Assembly: GCA_002730655.1 (NCBI GenBank)
Contig: PCAT01000072.1
Location: forward strand, 1-10,388
DNA from: Balneola sp.
Lineage (GTDB): Bacteria; Bacteroidota; Rhodothermia; Balneolales; Balneolaceae
Direction of reading: 5' to 3'
DNA length: 10,388 bases
Shown: in pieces, positions 1-7,985 of the stretch
Layout of the letters: each line of letters starts with the position of its first letter
Numbering within the stretch: the first letter of the stretch is position 1
Notes under the pieces: generated by a model
Told to the model about the DNA's origin: nothing
Seen by the model: only the letters and a program-made list of their open reading frames with translations
Database searches by the model: none
Translations under genes and position numbers: made by a program

Positions 1-2399
1 CCTTATCTCAAACCCTTAATAAACTTGGTCTACAAGCCATAAAAAATCAAACATTACACTATTGTCGTAGTGAAATGGGTAAGGAAGCTATATCCGATCT
101 TTTACCAAGTACCACCAAACTTCACATACAAAAAGATATGTCATGCACCCATGAAATGATGCTAGTGCTACAAAGCGGGGAGGCCTATCCGAGTGAACAT
201 CAACCCGAAATCCGCAGTTATTTGAAGCGGGTTCGGATTGAGGGTACTGTTTTAAATTTAGCTAGTTTTCAAGACTTGTTGAGCATCGCTGCGCTAAGTA
301 GGCGAATGAAAAATTTTTTTAAACAGCGCCAGGAAAACTTTCCAGAATTGACTGATATTGCCCAAATGCTGTTACCAATGAAGGATTTAGAGGATTATAT
401 TCAGTCTAAAATTTCAGATCGAGGTGAACTAAAAAATGATGCTAGTCCGGAGCTGCAACAAGTGAAAAAGAGCTTGAGTCGTAAGCGTAATCAGCTTAGA
501 AGTGCCATCCAAAAAGCACTTAAAAAGGCTCAAAAAGAGGGTATGAGTGGGGATGAAGGGGCTACAATTAGAAATGGACGTATGGTTATTCCTATCCAAG
601 CAGAGTATAAACGGAAGATTGCAGGCTTCGTGCATGATGTTTCAGCAACGGGGCAAACCGTGTACTTAGAACCCGCTGAAGCGCTCCATTTGAATAACGA
701 TATTCGGGAGTTGGAAATTGCTGAACAAAAAGAAATAGAACGCATTTTAAAAGCGTTAACCGATCATGTCCGTATGTATGTTGATTGGTTCTCAGATAAC
801 ATTATTTATCTGGCTCAACTAGATCAAGTGTATGCCAAAGCTCAATGTACTCTTGAGTTATCTGGCTCCATCCCACTACTATCTCCCAACGGGGTACTGG
901 ACCTTAAAAAAGCCCATAACCCTCTATTAAAGATTAAAAACATCGGCCAAAAGAAAGCCGAACCCATTGTTCCTTTGCAGTTAAGAATGGAACCAAACGA
1001 ACGGTGTCTAATTATTACTGGCCCAAATGCAGGCGGTAAATCAGTTGCTATGAAAACCATCGGACTGTCTACAGTGATGGTGCAATGTGGATGGGGTATA
1101 CCAGCGGATCCAAATTCAGAGGTACCTATTGTTACTGGTTGGTTCGTTGACATGGGCGATGAACAATCTATTGAAAACGATCTGAGTACCTTTTCTTCTC
1201 GCCTACAATGGATGCGTTTCTGCACTGAAAAGGTAAAAAAAGGCGCCTTATTGTTAATTGATGAAGCCGCTGCTGGTACCGATCCAGAAGAAGGAGGGGC
1301 TTTATTTCAATCCTTTATTGAATCCATGTTAGATAGAGAAGCTTTTTTGGTTGTGACCACCCACCATGGGTCGTTAAAAGTATTTGCACACGATCATGAA
1401 AAAGCAGTCAACGGATCCATGGAATTTGATCAGGCTCATTTAGCACCCACCTATCAATTTAAGAAAGGTGTGCCCGGAAGTTCCTATGCTTTTGATATTG
1501 CCCAGAGGATGCGCCTGCCTTCCTCAATACTCAATCGAGCCCGAAATGTACTGGGTGTGCAAAAGAATACGCTGGAATCTCTCATTGGTGAGATGGAAAC
1601 TAAAACGCAGGAAGTAGCCAAACTTGAAGAGAATTTGAGAGTATTACAGGAGAAAACTCAAAAGGAAAAACGTACCTACGAACATAAGTTAGAGTCACTT
1701 TATAAAGAAAAAATAGCCATTCGGGAAAAGGCCTTAAAAGAGGCCAAGAGGATTATGGATGGAGCTAATAAAAAGGTCGAAAAAGCCGTTCAACAGATTG
1801 TTGAGCAGAAAAAAAGCTTAAAGAAAAATGTCAAAGATATTCGTAGTGAACTTGAAGATCATAAAGATGAAGTAACCTCTGAATTGCTCAGAATAGAGGA
1901 GCAGAAATCGGTAGAAATGGCTATGCAAGCCTCAAAAAAGCCCCCAAAAGTAGGTGATTTTGTTCGATTTTTAGATGGAAGCACCCATGGTGAACTTATA
2001 GAGCTGAACGGGAAACGGGCTGTTGTTCAGACAAATGGATTGCGACTGAAAACCACCTATAAAAATTTAGTGCGTGTTCAAGCTCCCAAAGCTAAAAAAG
2101 TAAGCTCTTCAAAAGCTCCAAAGACTTTACACAATATTGAGTCTCTGCATGCGCCTCTTCCCATTCGATTAGATCTTCGTGGTAAACGCGCTGACCAAGC
2201 CCTAAATGAACTTCAGGAATATATTGATAGGGCCTTGTTTCGTGGTATGAGTACGATAGAGTTAGTTCATGGCAAAGGTGATGGTATCCTAAAAGAAGTA
2301 ATTCACGGGTATTTAAACGAACGAAATGATGTGTTTCGTTTTGAACTCGCCAATGAAGATGTGGGTGGAGCAGGTTGCACCATTGTGCAATTACAGTAG
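1..2399 (+). CDS. mutS2: Endonuclease/ATPase MutS2, 5' end cut by the window edge
   Basis: MutS2 is a cytoplasmic ATPase of the MutS superfamily. Family members act on branched DNA to suppress recombination, and in Bacillus MutS2 also acts on collided ribosomes. The first ATG (base 75) is not the start: the frame stays open back to base 3, and the 24 extra codons, ending in a CRSEMGKE stretch, match the usual MutS2 N-terminus. The true start should lie just upstream. Counting from the Met at 75: MutS core/clamp region with RNGR at 166-169; Walker A GPNAGGKS at 316-323; Walker B with D396-E397; long charged coiled coil at about 498-617; SH3/KOW-like segment at about 624-668; C-terminal Smr domain with LDLRG at 699-703 and HGKG at 732-735. 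All key motifs are intact and the length (about 800 residues) is normal. The next + strand gene begins 97 bases downstream. Confidence 0.95.
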   Translation, partial: LSQTLNKLGLQAIKNQTLHYCRSEMGKEAISDLLPSTTKLHIQKDMSCTHEMMLVLQSGEAYPSEHQPEIRSYLKRVRIEGTVLNLASFQDLLSIAALSRRMKNFFKQRQENFPELTDIAQMLLPMKDLEDYIQSKISDRGELKNDASPELQQVKKSLSRKRNQLRSAIQKALKKAQKEGMSGDEGATIRNGRMVIPIQAEYKRKIAGFVHDVSATGQTVYLEPAEALHLNNDIRELEIAEQKEIERILKALTDHVRMYVDWFSDNIIYLAQLDQVYAKAQCTLELSGSIPLLSPNGVLDLKKAHNPLLKIKNIGQKKAEPIVPLQLRMEPNERCLIITGPNAGGKSVAMKTIGLSTVMVQCGWGIPADPNSEVPIVTGWFVDMGDEQSIENDLSTFSSRLQWMRFCTEKVKKGALLLIDEAAAGTDPEEGGALFQSFIESMLDREAFLVVTTHHGSLKVFAHDHEKAVNGSMEFDQAHLAPTYQFKKGVPGSSYAFDIAQRMRLPSSILNRARNVLGVQKNTLESLIGEMETKTQEVAKLEENLRVLQEKTQKEKRTYEHKLESLYKEKIAIREKALKEAKRIMDGANKKVEKAVQQIVEQKKSLKKNVKDIRSELEDHKDEVTSELLRIEEQKSVEMAMQASKKPPKVGDFVRFLDGSTHGELIELNGKRAVVQTNGLRLKTTYKNLVRVQAPKAKKVSSSKAPKTLHNIESLHAPLPIRLDLRGKRADQALNELQEYIDRALFRGMSTIELVHGKGDGILKEVIHGYLNERNDVFRFELANEDVGGAGCTIVQLQ

Positions 2400-2428
2400 T
2401 ATTTTTCTTATGTTTATTTTCTTTTAAG

Positions 2429-2459
2429 ATTCTCTGTGGTCTCATAGACAGGGGAGAAT
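2429..2459. repeat. Imperfect inverted repeat between mutS2 and the PD40 gene
   Basis: The arms ATTCTC (2429-2434) and GAGAAT (2454-2459) are perfectly complementary. Inside them GTCT (2439-2442) and AGAC (2446-2449) can pair around a three-base CAT loop, with a four-by-four internal loop between the two stems. No T-run follows on the + strand, so it does not look like a standard intrinsic terminator. It may be an RNA structure in the leader of the PD40 gene, or chance. The rest of the 97-base gap is T-rich with no clear promoter or ribosome binding site. Confidence 0.25.
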
Positions 2460-2496
2460 ACTTACCCAATATCTTTCCACATTCAATTTTCTGTTC

Positions 2497-3591
2497 ATGC
2501 GTTTATTTACTCTTTCTTTGATGGTCTTAGGCTTTGGTCTTCATGCTTGTTCAACTCCAGAATCATCCGAGGTCCCATATGATCAGCTCCAAGATAGCCT
2601 TCGTTACGAAAATGAGGAATACATCCGAAATATTCGTCAGTTAACTTTTGGAGCAGATAATGCGGAAGCATACTTCGGTTTTGGTGATGAAAAAATTGTT
2701 TTCCAATCCAATAATCCAGAGTGGGGTGTAGGATGTGACCAAATTTTCTACATGGATACCTCTATAAAAGAAGAAAACTTCATGCCAAAGATGATTTCTA
2801 CTGGAACTGGTAGAACCACCTGCGCTTTTTTCTTACCTGGCGATACTTCAATCGTATACGGTTCTACGCACTTAGCAGATATTAATTGTCCTGTGGTTCC
2901 AGGGCGAGGACCAAACGGTGCCTATGTTTGGCCCATTTATAATAGTTATGATATTTTTAAAGCAAATCTAAAGGGTGAAATCATCGACACTTTAACCAAT
3001 GAACCAGGTTATGACGCTGAGGCAACTCTGTCCCCTGATGGTAAATCCATAGTATTCACTTCAATAAGAACCGGTGATTTAGAGTTATTTGTTATGGATA
3101 CTGATGGAGGTAATGTTCGGCAAATAACATCAGAATTAGGCTATGATGGTGGTGCATTTTTCTCGCCAGATGGAAGCCAATTGGTTTTCCGTTCTTCGCG
3201 TCCTAAAACCCTAGAAGAAATTGAAAAGTATACCTCTTTACTCGAACAAGGACTAGTAGAACCCACTAATATGGAACTTTATATAGTCAATATAGATGGA
3301 ACAAACTTACGTCAAATCACCGACTTAGGCAATGCAAACTGGGCTCCTTACTTTCATCCATCTGGAAAAAAAATTATTTTCGCATCTAATCACAAATCAA
3401 AAAGAGGCTTCCCTTTCAATCTGTTTATGATCAATGTAGACGGAACCGGTTTAAAGCAAATTAGTTTTGATGATACATTTGATTCTTTCCCTATGTTTTC
3501 TTACGACGGAACTAAACTTATTTTTGCTTCTAATCGCTTTAATGGGGGGGACCGATCTACTAACGTGTTTATTGCTGACTGGGTGGAATAA
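2497..3591 (+). CDS. PD40/TolB-like six-blade beta-propeller lipoprotein
   Basis: This is a predicted envelope lipoprotein of 364 residues. A short hydrophobic signal (2-17) ends in LHAC, so Cys18 is the likely lipidated residue. His at the -2 position makes the lipobox slightly unusual. The body carries repeated 'SPDG-x-x-hh-F-x-S' units typical of PD40 (WD40-like/TolB) propeller blades: clear ones at about 179-189, 223-233, 287-297 and 335-345, and weaker ones at about 61-71 and 112-123, giving six. Between them are strands of the 'LFVMDTDGGNVRQIT' type. No enzyme domain is attached, so it is a free-standing propeller, probably binding protein or glycan; its partner is unknown. Cys80, Cys109 and Cys131 lie in the exported part. 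No tolB/pal/tolQR neighbours are present, so I would not call it TolB itself. The 3' end overlaps mntR tail to tail by 23 bases. The start lacks a Shine-Dalgarno sequence, but the signal peptide fixes it. Confidence 0.88.
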   Translation: MRLFTLSLMVLGFGLHACSTPESSEVPYDQLQDSLRYENEEYIRNIRQLTFGADNAEAYFGFGDEKIVFQSNNPEWGVGCDQIFYMDTSIKEENFMPKMISTGTGRTTCAFFLPGDTSIVYGSTHLADINCPVVPGRGPNGAYVWPIYNSYDIFKANLKGEIIDTLTNEPGYDAEATLSPDGKSIVFTSIRTGDLELFVMDTDGGNVRQITSELGYDGGAFFSPDGSQLVFRSSRPKTLEEIEKYTSLLEQGLVEPTNMELYIVNIDGTNLRQITDLGNANWAPYFHPSGKKIIFASNHKSKRGFPFNLFMINVDGTGLKQISFDDTFDSFPMFSYDGTKLIFASNRFNGGDRSTNVFIADWVE

Positions 3592-4234
3592 GAAAGATAT
3601 TTTGGGTAATTGCAAAGCCTAAAGAAATGGTTTCTTTGCCAATCTCTAAGCTTATTGGACCGTCAAATGGGGCCTTTTCGATTATTCTCAGCTCAACTCC
3701 TGGTAATACACCCTGTTGTTCAAGGTAACGAAGTAATTCAGGATTTTGATCACGAACTCTTCCTATCACATACATTGTATTGAGTTCTGCGTCATTGAGT
3801 GCTAAGCTTGCTTTTTCTGGCATAATCCCATCTTTAGTTGGAATAGGGTCTCCATGAGGATCATATGTAGGATGGTTGAGTAATTCTGCAATACGATCCT
3901 CAAACTGTTCGGAGATATGATGTTCTAGTTTTTCTGCTTCATCATGAACTTCATCCCATGAATAGCCCATAACCTCTTTCAAGTACAACTCTAGTAATCG
4001 ATGATGACGCAGAATTTCAAGAGCAACTTTTTTTCCAGCTGGACTTAATTCTGCACCCTTATATGATTCATGAACGATTAGGTTCATCTTGGCAAGCTTT
4101 TTTAACATATTGGTTACTGAAGCATTTGAAACTTCTAAAGCCTGAGCAATAGCCGTTGTAGTTGCTTTCTCACCATCTGCCTCCAACACATAAATAACTT
4201 TCAAGTAATCTTCTAAAGCTTGGCTTATTCGCAT
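3569..4234 (-). CDS. mntR: DtxR/MntR-family metal-dependent transcriptional repressor, probably manganese-type
   Basis: This 221-residue protein has the three-part long DtxR layout: winged helix-turn-helix at about 1-65, metal-binding/dimerisation domain at about 66-140 (HDEAEKLEHH, then DPHGDPIP at 125-132), and a C-terminal SH3/FeoA-like domain at about 141-221. Aligned by eye to diphtheria toxin repressor, the ligands fall at D9 (DtxR Met10), H78 (His79), E82 (Glu83), H97 (His98), E101 (Cys102), E104 (Glu105) and H105 (His106). Asp and Glu in place of Met10 and Cys102 are the substitutions known from manganese-sensing MntR, so I infer Mn(II) rather than Fe(II) sensing. Such proteins bind operators when metal-loaded and repress metal uptake genes; no transporter for manganese is in view. 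Its ATG overlaps the stop of the upstream thioredoxin-like gene (TAATG), so translation is probably coupled. Confidence 0.92.
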   Translation of the reverse strand: MRISQALEDYLKVIYVLEADGEKATTTAIAQALEVSNASVTNMLKKLAKMNLIVHESYKGAELSPAGKKVALEILRHHRLLELYLKEVMGYSWDEVHDEAEKLEHHISEQFEDRIAELLNHPTYDPHGDPIPTKDGIMPEKASLALNDAELNTMYVIGRVRDQNPELLRYLEQQGVLPGVELRIIEKAPFDGPISLEIGKETISLGFAITQNIFLIPPSQQ

Positions 4235-4794
4235 TACATTCGTAAATCTATGTATTCATCAAAAGTAATACGCTCAAAGGCGTTACTACCTACATAGTGT
4301 AGGAGGAGTGCATAGATATCTGCTTCAATGTATCCTGGTTGTGCCCCTATCACCCCACCATCGGCATCCACAAAATAATGGGTAGGAAAGGATTGAATTT
4401 GAAGGCCGCGAGCAAATTGATTTTTCGTGTACCGCGTACCATTGAATACCACTGAATCTCCAGATTCACTATCCAACTGTACAGGTATAAAATATCGGTT
4501 GATAGCATCTCTAACAGTTGAGTCAGATAGACTTTCTCTGCGCATTTTAAGGCAGTATGTGCACCATTCAGCATACCCAAAAATTAGTAACTTTTTTTGA
4601 GATTCAGCGGCCTTACGTTGAGCTTCTTCCAGATTCACCCACTCAAAACCAGAATCAATGGTAGATTGAATTTTATCATGGGCCGTGATTGATTTATCAT
4701 CAACGTTGTTACTTTGATTGTATAGTAACTGAGCCTGAGCAAATGACGGACATAATAAAAAGCTAAATAGAATAACAGAAAGTATTACTCGCAT
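4234..4794 (-). CDS. Exported thioredoxin-fold protein (thioredoxin_7/DUF255-like)
   Basis: This is a 186-residue predicted periplasmic thiol-disulfide protein. The signal peptide has a hydrophobic core at about 3-15 and a likely cleavage site after AQA (residue 21). The thioredoxin fold begins near residue 50. The active site is WCTYC (W77, C78, C81), followed by an FPTHYF stretch whose Pro137 is the expected cis-proline opposite the active site. The pattern 'KKLLIFGYAEWCxYC' resembles thioredoxin_7 and DsbD C-terminal-domain proteins more than cytoplasmic thioredoxin. There is no cytochrome-biogenesis or membrane domain, so its electron donor is not visible. It is first in a two-gene unit with mntR, which starts inside its stop codon. 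The direction of catalysis, reductase or isomerase, cannot be told from sequence. The start is supported by the signal peptide; only ATTAGG lies directly before the ATG, too close for a usual ribosome binding site. Confidence 0.88.
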   Translation of the reverse strand: MRVILSVILFSFLLCPSFAQAQLLYNQSNNVDDKSITAHDKIQSTIDSGFEWVNLEEAQRKAAESQKKLLIFGYAEWCTYCLKMRRESLSDSTVRDAINRYFIPVQLDSESGDSVVFNGTRYTKNQFARGLQIQSFPTHYFVDADGGVIGAQPGYIEADIYALLLHYVGSNAFERITFDEYIDLRM

Positions 4795-4830
4795 CCTAAT
4801 TTTTAATTTATATAGTTACTAATATAGAGT

Positions 4831-4850
4831 ATTTCGTTATGCATTGAAAT
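4831..4850. promoter_or_regulatory. Candidate operator palindrome, ATTTC-N10-GAAAT
   Basis: This 20-base stretch has perfect five-base arms (ATTTC and GAAAT) and one further matching pair inside. It lies 37 bases upstream of the thioredoxin-like start and overlaps the possible -35 of nhaC. Autoregulation by the MntR-type repressor encoded in the same unit would be natural, but the site does not clearly match the MntR operators I know from Bacillus or Escherichia, and AT-rich DNA yields such palindromes by chance. Confidence 0.2.
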
Positions 4851-4873
4851 AACTACACTCGTTTCATTATCTT
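4844..4873 (+). promoter_or_regulatory. Possible nhaC promoter
   Basis: TTGAAA (4844-4849) and TATCTT (4868-4873) are separated by 18 bases and resemble sigma-70 -35 and -10 boxes. TATCTTT also fits the TAnnTTT core of Bacteroidota promoters. Transcription would start about 30 bases before the nhaC ATG. The background is AT-rich, so this is tentative. Confidence 0.28.
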
Positions 4874-4913
4874 TAATATTTATAGCATGTAATTAATTCT
4901 ATATCCCTTTTTT

Positions 4914-6386
4914 ATGCCAGATACCCAGGTGACCCTTAAACCACTTAAACCAAGTATATTACAGGCTTTATTACCCATTCTATTCCTGATAATCGCCTTA
5001 TTCATTAACGTTCGTATATTTCGTGATGCCGCACTGGATGGCTCCAATCAAATCATTTTAATGCTCTCTGCTGGAGTGGCATCTATTGTCGCTATACGTT
5101 TGGGATATAAATGGAAAAAGATACGCAATAGTATCGTCAAAAGTATTTCTTCAGCCTTATCATCCATTATTATACTTCTACTTATCGGATCTTTAGCAGG
5201 GACTTGGTTATTAAGTGGCGTAGTACCTGCCATGATTTACTATGGATTACAAGTATTAAACCCCACCATTTTTTTGGTCGCTGCCACTATTGTATGTGCC
5301 ATAGTTTCTATTGCAACTGGTTCTTCATGGACAACAGCGGCTACCGTTGGAATTGCTTTAATCGGAATTGGCACTGCTTTAGGCTTAAAACCAGGCATAG
5401 TTGCAGGCGCTATTATTTCTGGAGCATATTTTGGTGATAAAATGTCTCCTCTCTCCGATACCACTAACTTAGCTCCGGCTATGGTTGGTACCGATCTTTT
5501 TACTCACATTCGATATATGGCTTATACTACGGTACCCTCTATTACAATTACACTTATCATCTTTTTGATTATTGGACTTATGCAGGACTCTAGTGGGAGT
5601 ACAACAAGTACACAAGAAATCCTAGATGCTATCAAAGGAAGTTTTTACATCTCACCAGTACTATTTATTGTACCTATTGTCGTCGTTATTATGATTATTC
5701 GCAAAATTCCTGCGATACCAGCGATTATGTTTGGGGCAATATTAGGAGGAATTTTTGCCGCAATCTTTCAGCCAGAAACTGTTTTAATCGTTTCAGAGTA
5801 TGAATACTTGTCAGCAGAAGCCTACTATGTAGGTATCATGAAAGCATTTTATGGCGATATACAAATTATTACTGGTCAAGAGATTGTAGACGATTTACTA
5901 AATTCAGGAGGAATGTATGGCATGCTGGGCACAGTGTGGCTCATCGTTTCTGCCATGATTTTTGGAGGAGTGATGGAAGGCACAGGAATGCTTAGGCGAA
6001 TAGCAGAATCTATAATAAGCGTTGTTAACTCAACAGGATCCTTAGTAGCATCAACAGCAGGTACTTGTATATTTTTTAACATCACTGCTTCTGATCAGTA
6101 TCTAGCGATCGTAGTGCCTGGTCGAATGTATACCGACACATATAAAGAGAAAGGCTTAGCGTCAGAAAACCTAAGTAGAACACTTGAAGATTCAGGTACC
6201 GTCACCTCCGCTCTAATCCCTTGGAATACATGTGGAGCATATCACGCAAATGTATTAGGAGTAGCTACCTTTACCTACCTCCCCTTTGCGTTTTTTAATC
6301 TAGTTAGCCCCTTTATGACCATTTTTTATGCTTATATGGGTATAAAAATACGAGCGCTAAAGGATGCTAAAATAAATGTGGATTAG
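4914..6386 (+). CDS. nhaC: NhaC-family Na+/H+ antiporter
   Basis: This is a 490-residue inner-membrane carrier with about eleven or twelve hydrophobic segments. NhaC-family proteins exchange sodium for protons; relatives such as MleN add malate/lactate exchange, so the substrate is not certain. Diagnostic stretches are ATGSSWTTA (134-142), GDKMSPLSDTTN (174-185), whose charged and polar residues sit in the ion path of the family, and EDSGTV (425-430) followed by PWNTCGAYHANVLGV. The soluble stretch near residues 283-330 (YEYLSAEAYYVG and onward) joins the two halves and is normal for the family. Length is normal and no frameshift is seen. It is transcribed alone, away from trx-mntR, and its last four bases overlap the end of gltX. 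With the sodium-coupled DASS carrier further right it would help recycle sodium in a saline habitat (inference). There is no Shine-Dalgarno sequence before the ATG. Confidence 0.93.
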   Translation: MPDTQVTLKPLKPSILQALLPILFLIIALFINVRIFRDAALDGSNQIILMLSAGVASIVAIRLGYKWKKIRNSIVKSISSALSSIIILLLIGSLAGTWLLSGVVPAMIYYGLQVLNPTIFLVAATIVCAIVSIATGSSWTTAATVGIALIGIGTALGLKPGIVAGAIISGAYFGDKMSPLSDTTNLAPAMVGTDLFTHIRYMAYTTVPSITITLIIFLIIGLMQDSSGSTTSTQEILDAIKGSFYISPVLFIVPIVVVIMIIRKIPAIPAIMFGAILGGIFAAIFQPETVLIVSEYEYLSAEAYYVGIMKAFYGDIQIITGQEIVDDLLNSGGMYGMLGTVWLIVSAMIFGGVMEGTGMLRRIAESIISVVNSTGSLVASTAGTCIFFNITASDQYLAIVVPGRMYTDTYKEKGLASENLSRTLEDSGTVTSALIPWNTCGAYHANVLGVATFTYLPFAFFNLVSPFMTIFYAYMGIKIRALKDAKINVD

Positions 6387-7867
6387 CCTAAACGCCCTAC
6401 TGCGGTTTGCATACGTGAAAGACACTCTGTCTTCCCAATTAATTCCATGGCAGGAAATAAATCAGGCCCAAAACTTTGACCCGATAAAGCGATTCTAACG
6501 GGCATCATAACTTTACCGAAACCTACAGACTCTGCATCCACAGTAGCTTCTAAGGCATGCTTTATGGCAACTGCCGTAAATTCTTGCTCAGCTATTTCAA
6601 TCAAGCGCCCAATAAAAGATTTAACAAGTACTGCACTCTGATCACTCCACTTTTTTAGGGCCTTCTCATTATAATCTTTAGGAGCTTCGTAGAAAAAACG
6701 GCCCATAGGTACAAACTCATCTACTTTAGAGACTCGTTCATGAAGCAACGTCACTACCATCTTCAAGAAAGTTGCATCATTTGCTTTTAAACCACTAGCT
6801 GAAAACATCTGCTGTATTTGGGGCAATAGGTCCTCTATTGTCCTATGATGATGTACATAATACTCATTGTACCACATAAGCTTTTTATAATTAAAGACAG
6901 CTCCACCTTTACTAACGCGATCTAAAGTAAACTTTTCACAAAGAGAGCTCATATTATGTACTTCGCTATCATCTCCAGGATTCCATCCTAAAAATGCTAA
7001 GAAATTGATTAAAGCTTCCGGCTCATAATACCCAAATCGATATTCTTTGGTATTAACAGGAATACCTTCGGTCTCAGCTTTTCGCTTAGATAATTTTCCA
7101 CCACTTGGTGACATTATCAGTGGCAGATGCGCCATAGTAGGCGGTTCCCAACCAAATGCTTTATACAATAACATATGCTTAGGCGCCGAACTCAGCCATT
7201 CTTCCCCACGAATAACGTGAGTAATTTCCATCGTGTGATCATCCACTACGTTGGCTAAGTGATATGTGGGCATACCATCGGATTTAAGCAAAACTTGGTC
7301 GTCCAATCCGGCCGTATCGAATGAAACAATCCCTCTAATTTCATCTTTAAATTTAACGGTATCGCGACGTGGGACTTTTAGACGAATTACATATTCATCA
7401 CCTTGTTGCAATTTTTCCTGAACCTGATCCTGTGACAGAGTTAGGCTATTTTTCATACTTTGTCGAGTAATTGAATCATACTTTGGAGAGGGATTTCCCG
7501 ACTTTTTTAATCGCTCCCGCATTTCTTCGATTTCTTCTGTAGTATCAAAGGCATAGTATGCATGATCCTGCTCAATTAGTTGTTGTGCAAACTTATGATA
7601 ACGTTCTTTTCGTTCACTTTGACGGTATGGACCAAAAGAGCTAGGTTTATGAGGGCCTTCATCGATCTGAATACCTGCCCACTCTAATGATTCAATGATA
7701 TCCTGCTCCGCATCGGAAACATATCTAGACTGATCTGTATCCTCTATTCGAAGCACAAAGGTTCCTTTATGATGGCGCGCAAATAGATAATTATATAGGG
7801 CTGTACGTAATCCACCAATATGTAAAAACCCCGTTGGTGAAGGGGCAAAACGAACTCTTACACTCAT
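6383..7867 (-). CDS. gltX: Glutamate--tRNA ligase (GluRS)
   Basis: This cytoplasmic class I aminoacyl-tRNA synthetase charges tRNA-Glu with glutamate using ATP. The 494-residue protein starts with MSVRVRFAPSPTG, the usual beginning of bacterial GluRS. The HIGH-type signature is HIGG at 16-19, the RIEDTD stretch is at 40-45, the conserved VIRGEEWLSS stretch is at 218-227, and the KMSKS-type loop is KLSKR at 258-262. An all-helical anticodon-binding domain fills roughly 330-494. No zinc-binding cysteine cluster is visible, which is common in this family. Whether it is discriminating or also charges tRNA-Gln cannot be decided by eye; presence of gatCAB or glnS elsewhere in the genome would settle it. 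An in-frame TAA five codons before the ATG supports the start. It is transcribed away from the WbqC-like gene, and its 3' end overlaps nhaC by four bases. Confidence 0.97.
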   Translation of the reverse strand: MSVRVRFAPSPTGFLHIGGLRTALYNYLFARHHKGTFVLRIEDTDQSRYVSDAEQDIIESLEWAGIQIDEGPHKPSSFGPYRQSERKERYHKFAQQLIEQDHAYYAFDTTEEIEEMRERLKKSGNPSPKYDSITRQSMKNSLTLSQDQVQEKLQQGDEYVIRLKVPRRDTVKFKDEIRGIVSFDTAGLDDQVLLKSDGMPTYHLANVVDDHTMEITHVIRGEEWLSSAPKHMLLYKAFGWEPPTMAHLPLIMSPSGGKLSKRKAETEGIPVNTKEYRFGYYEPEALINFLAFLGWNPGDDSEVHNMSSLCEKFTLDRVSKGGAVFNYKKLMWYNEYYVHHHRTIEDLLPQIQQMFSASGLKANDATFLKMVVTLLHERVSKVDEFVPMGRFFYEAPKDYNEKALKKWSDQSAVLVKSFIGRLIEIAEQEFTAVAIKHALEATVDAESVGFGKVMMPVRIALSGQSFGPDLFPAMELIGKTECLSRMQTAVGRLG

Positions 7868-7985
7868 AATCTCATAAATTTAACATTTAACTTAAGATAC
7901 GAATAATCCACTTTGATAAAGGCATAATCCAAGTAGGTTTTACTGGCAACTCCTTCCTTTTTTGAGCCAATTAGAGTAATCTTTT

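Larger units (their letters stand above)
4795..4913. promoter_or_regulatory. Divergent promoter region between trx-mntR and nhaC
   Basis: These 119 very AT-rich bases separate two head-to-head genes and must hold promoters for both the trx-mntR unit (reading -) and nhaC (reading +), unless the units are read from further away. A nine-base palindrome TAGTTACTA lies at 4813-4821 and a looser palindrome at 4831-4850. No Shine-Dalgarno sequence precedes either start. Function is inferred from gene orientation. Confidence 0.6.

Noticed and set aside
842..1225. 127-codon open frame on the - strand within mutS2
   Set aside because: It is antisense to the Walker A region of MutS2 and explained by that gene's conserved codons.
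2092..2469. 125-codon open frame on the - strand across the mutS2 end and the following gap
   Set aside because: It is mostly antisense to the conserved Smr domain, its composition mirrors the coding strand, and it shows no recognisable domain.
5204..5437. Short + strand open frame within nhaC
   Set aside because: It is out of frame with a clear NhaC protein, and its Cys/His/Trp-rich translation is typical of a shifted membrane-protein frame.
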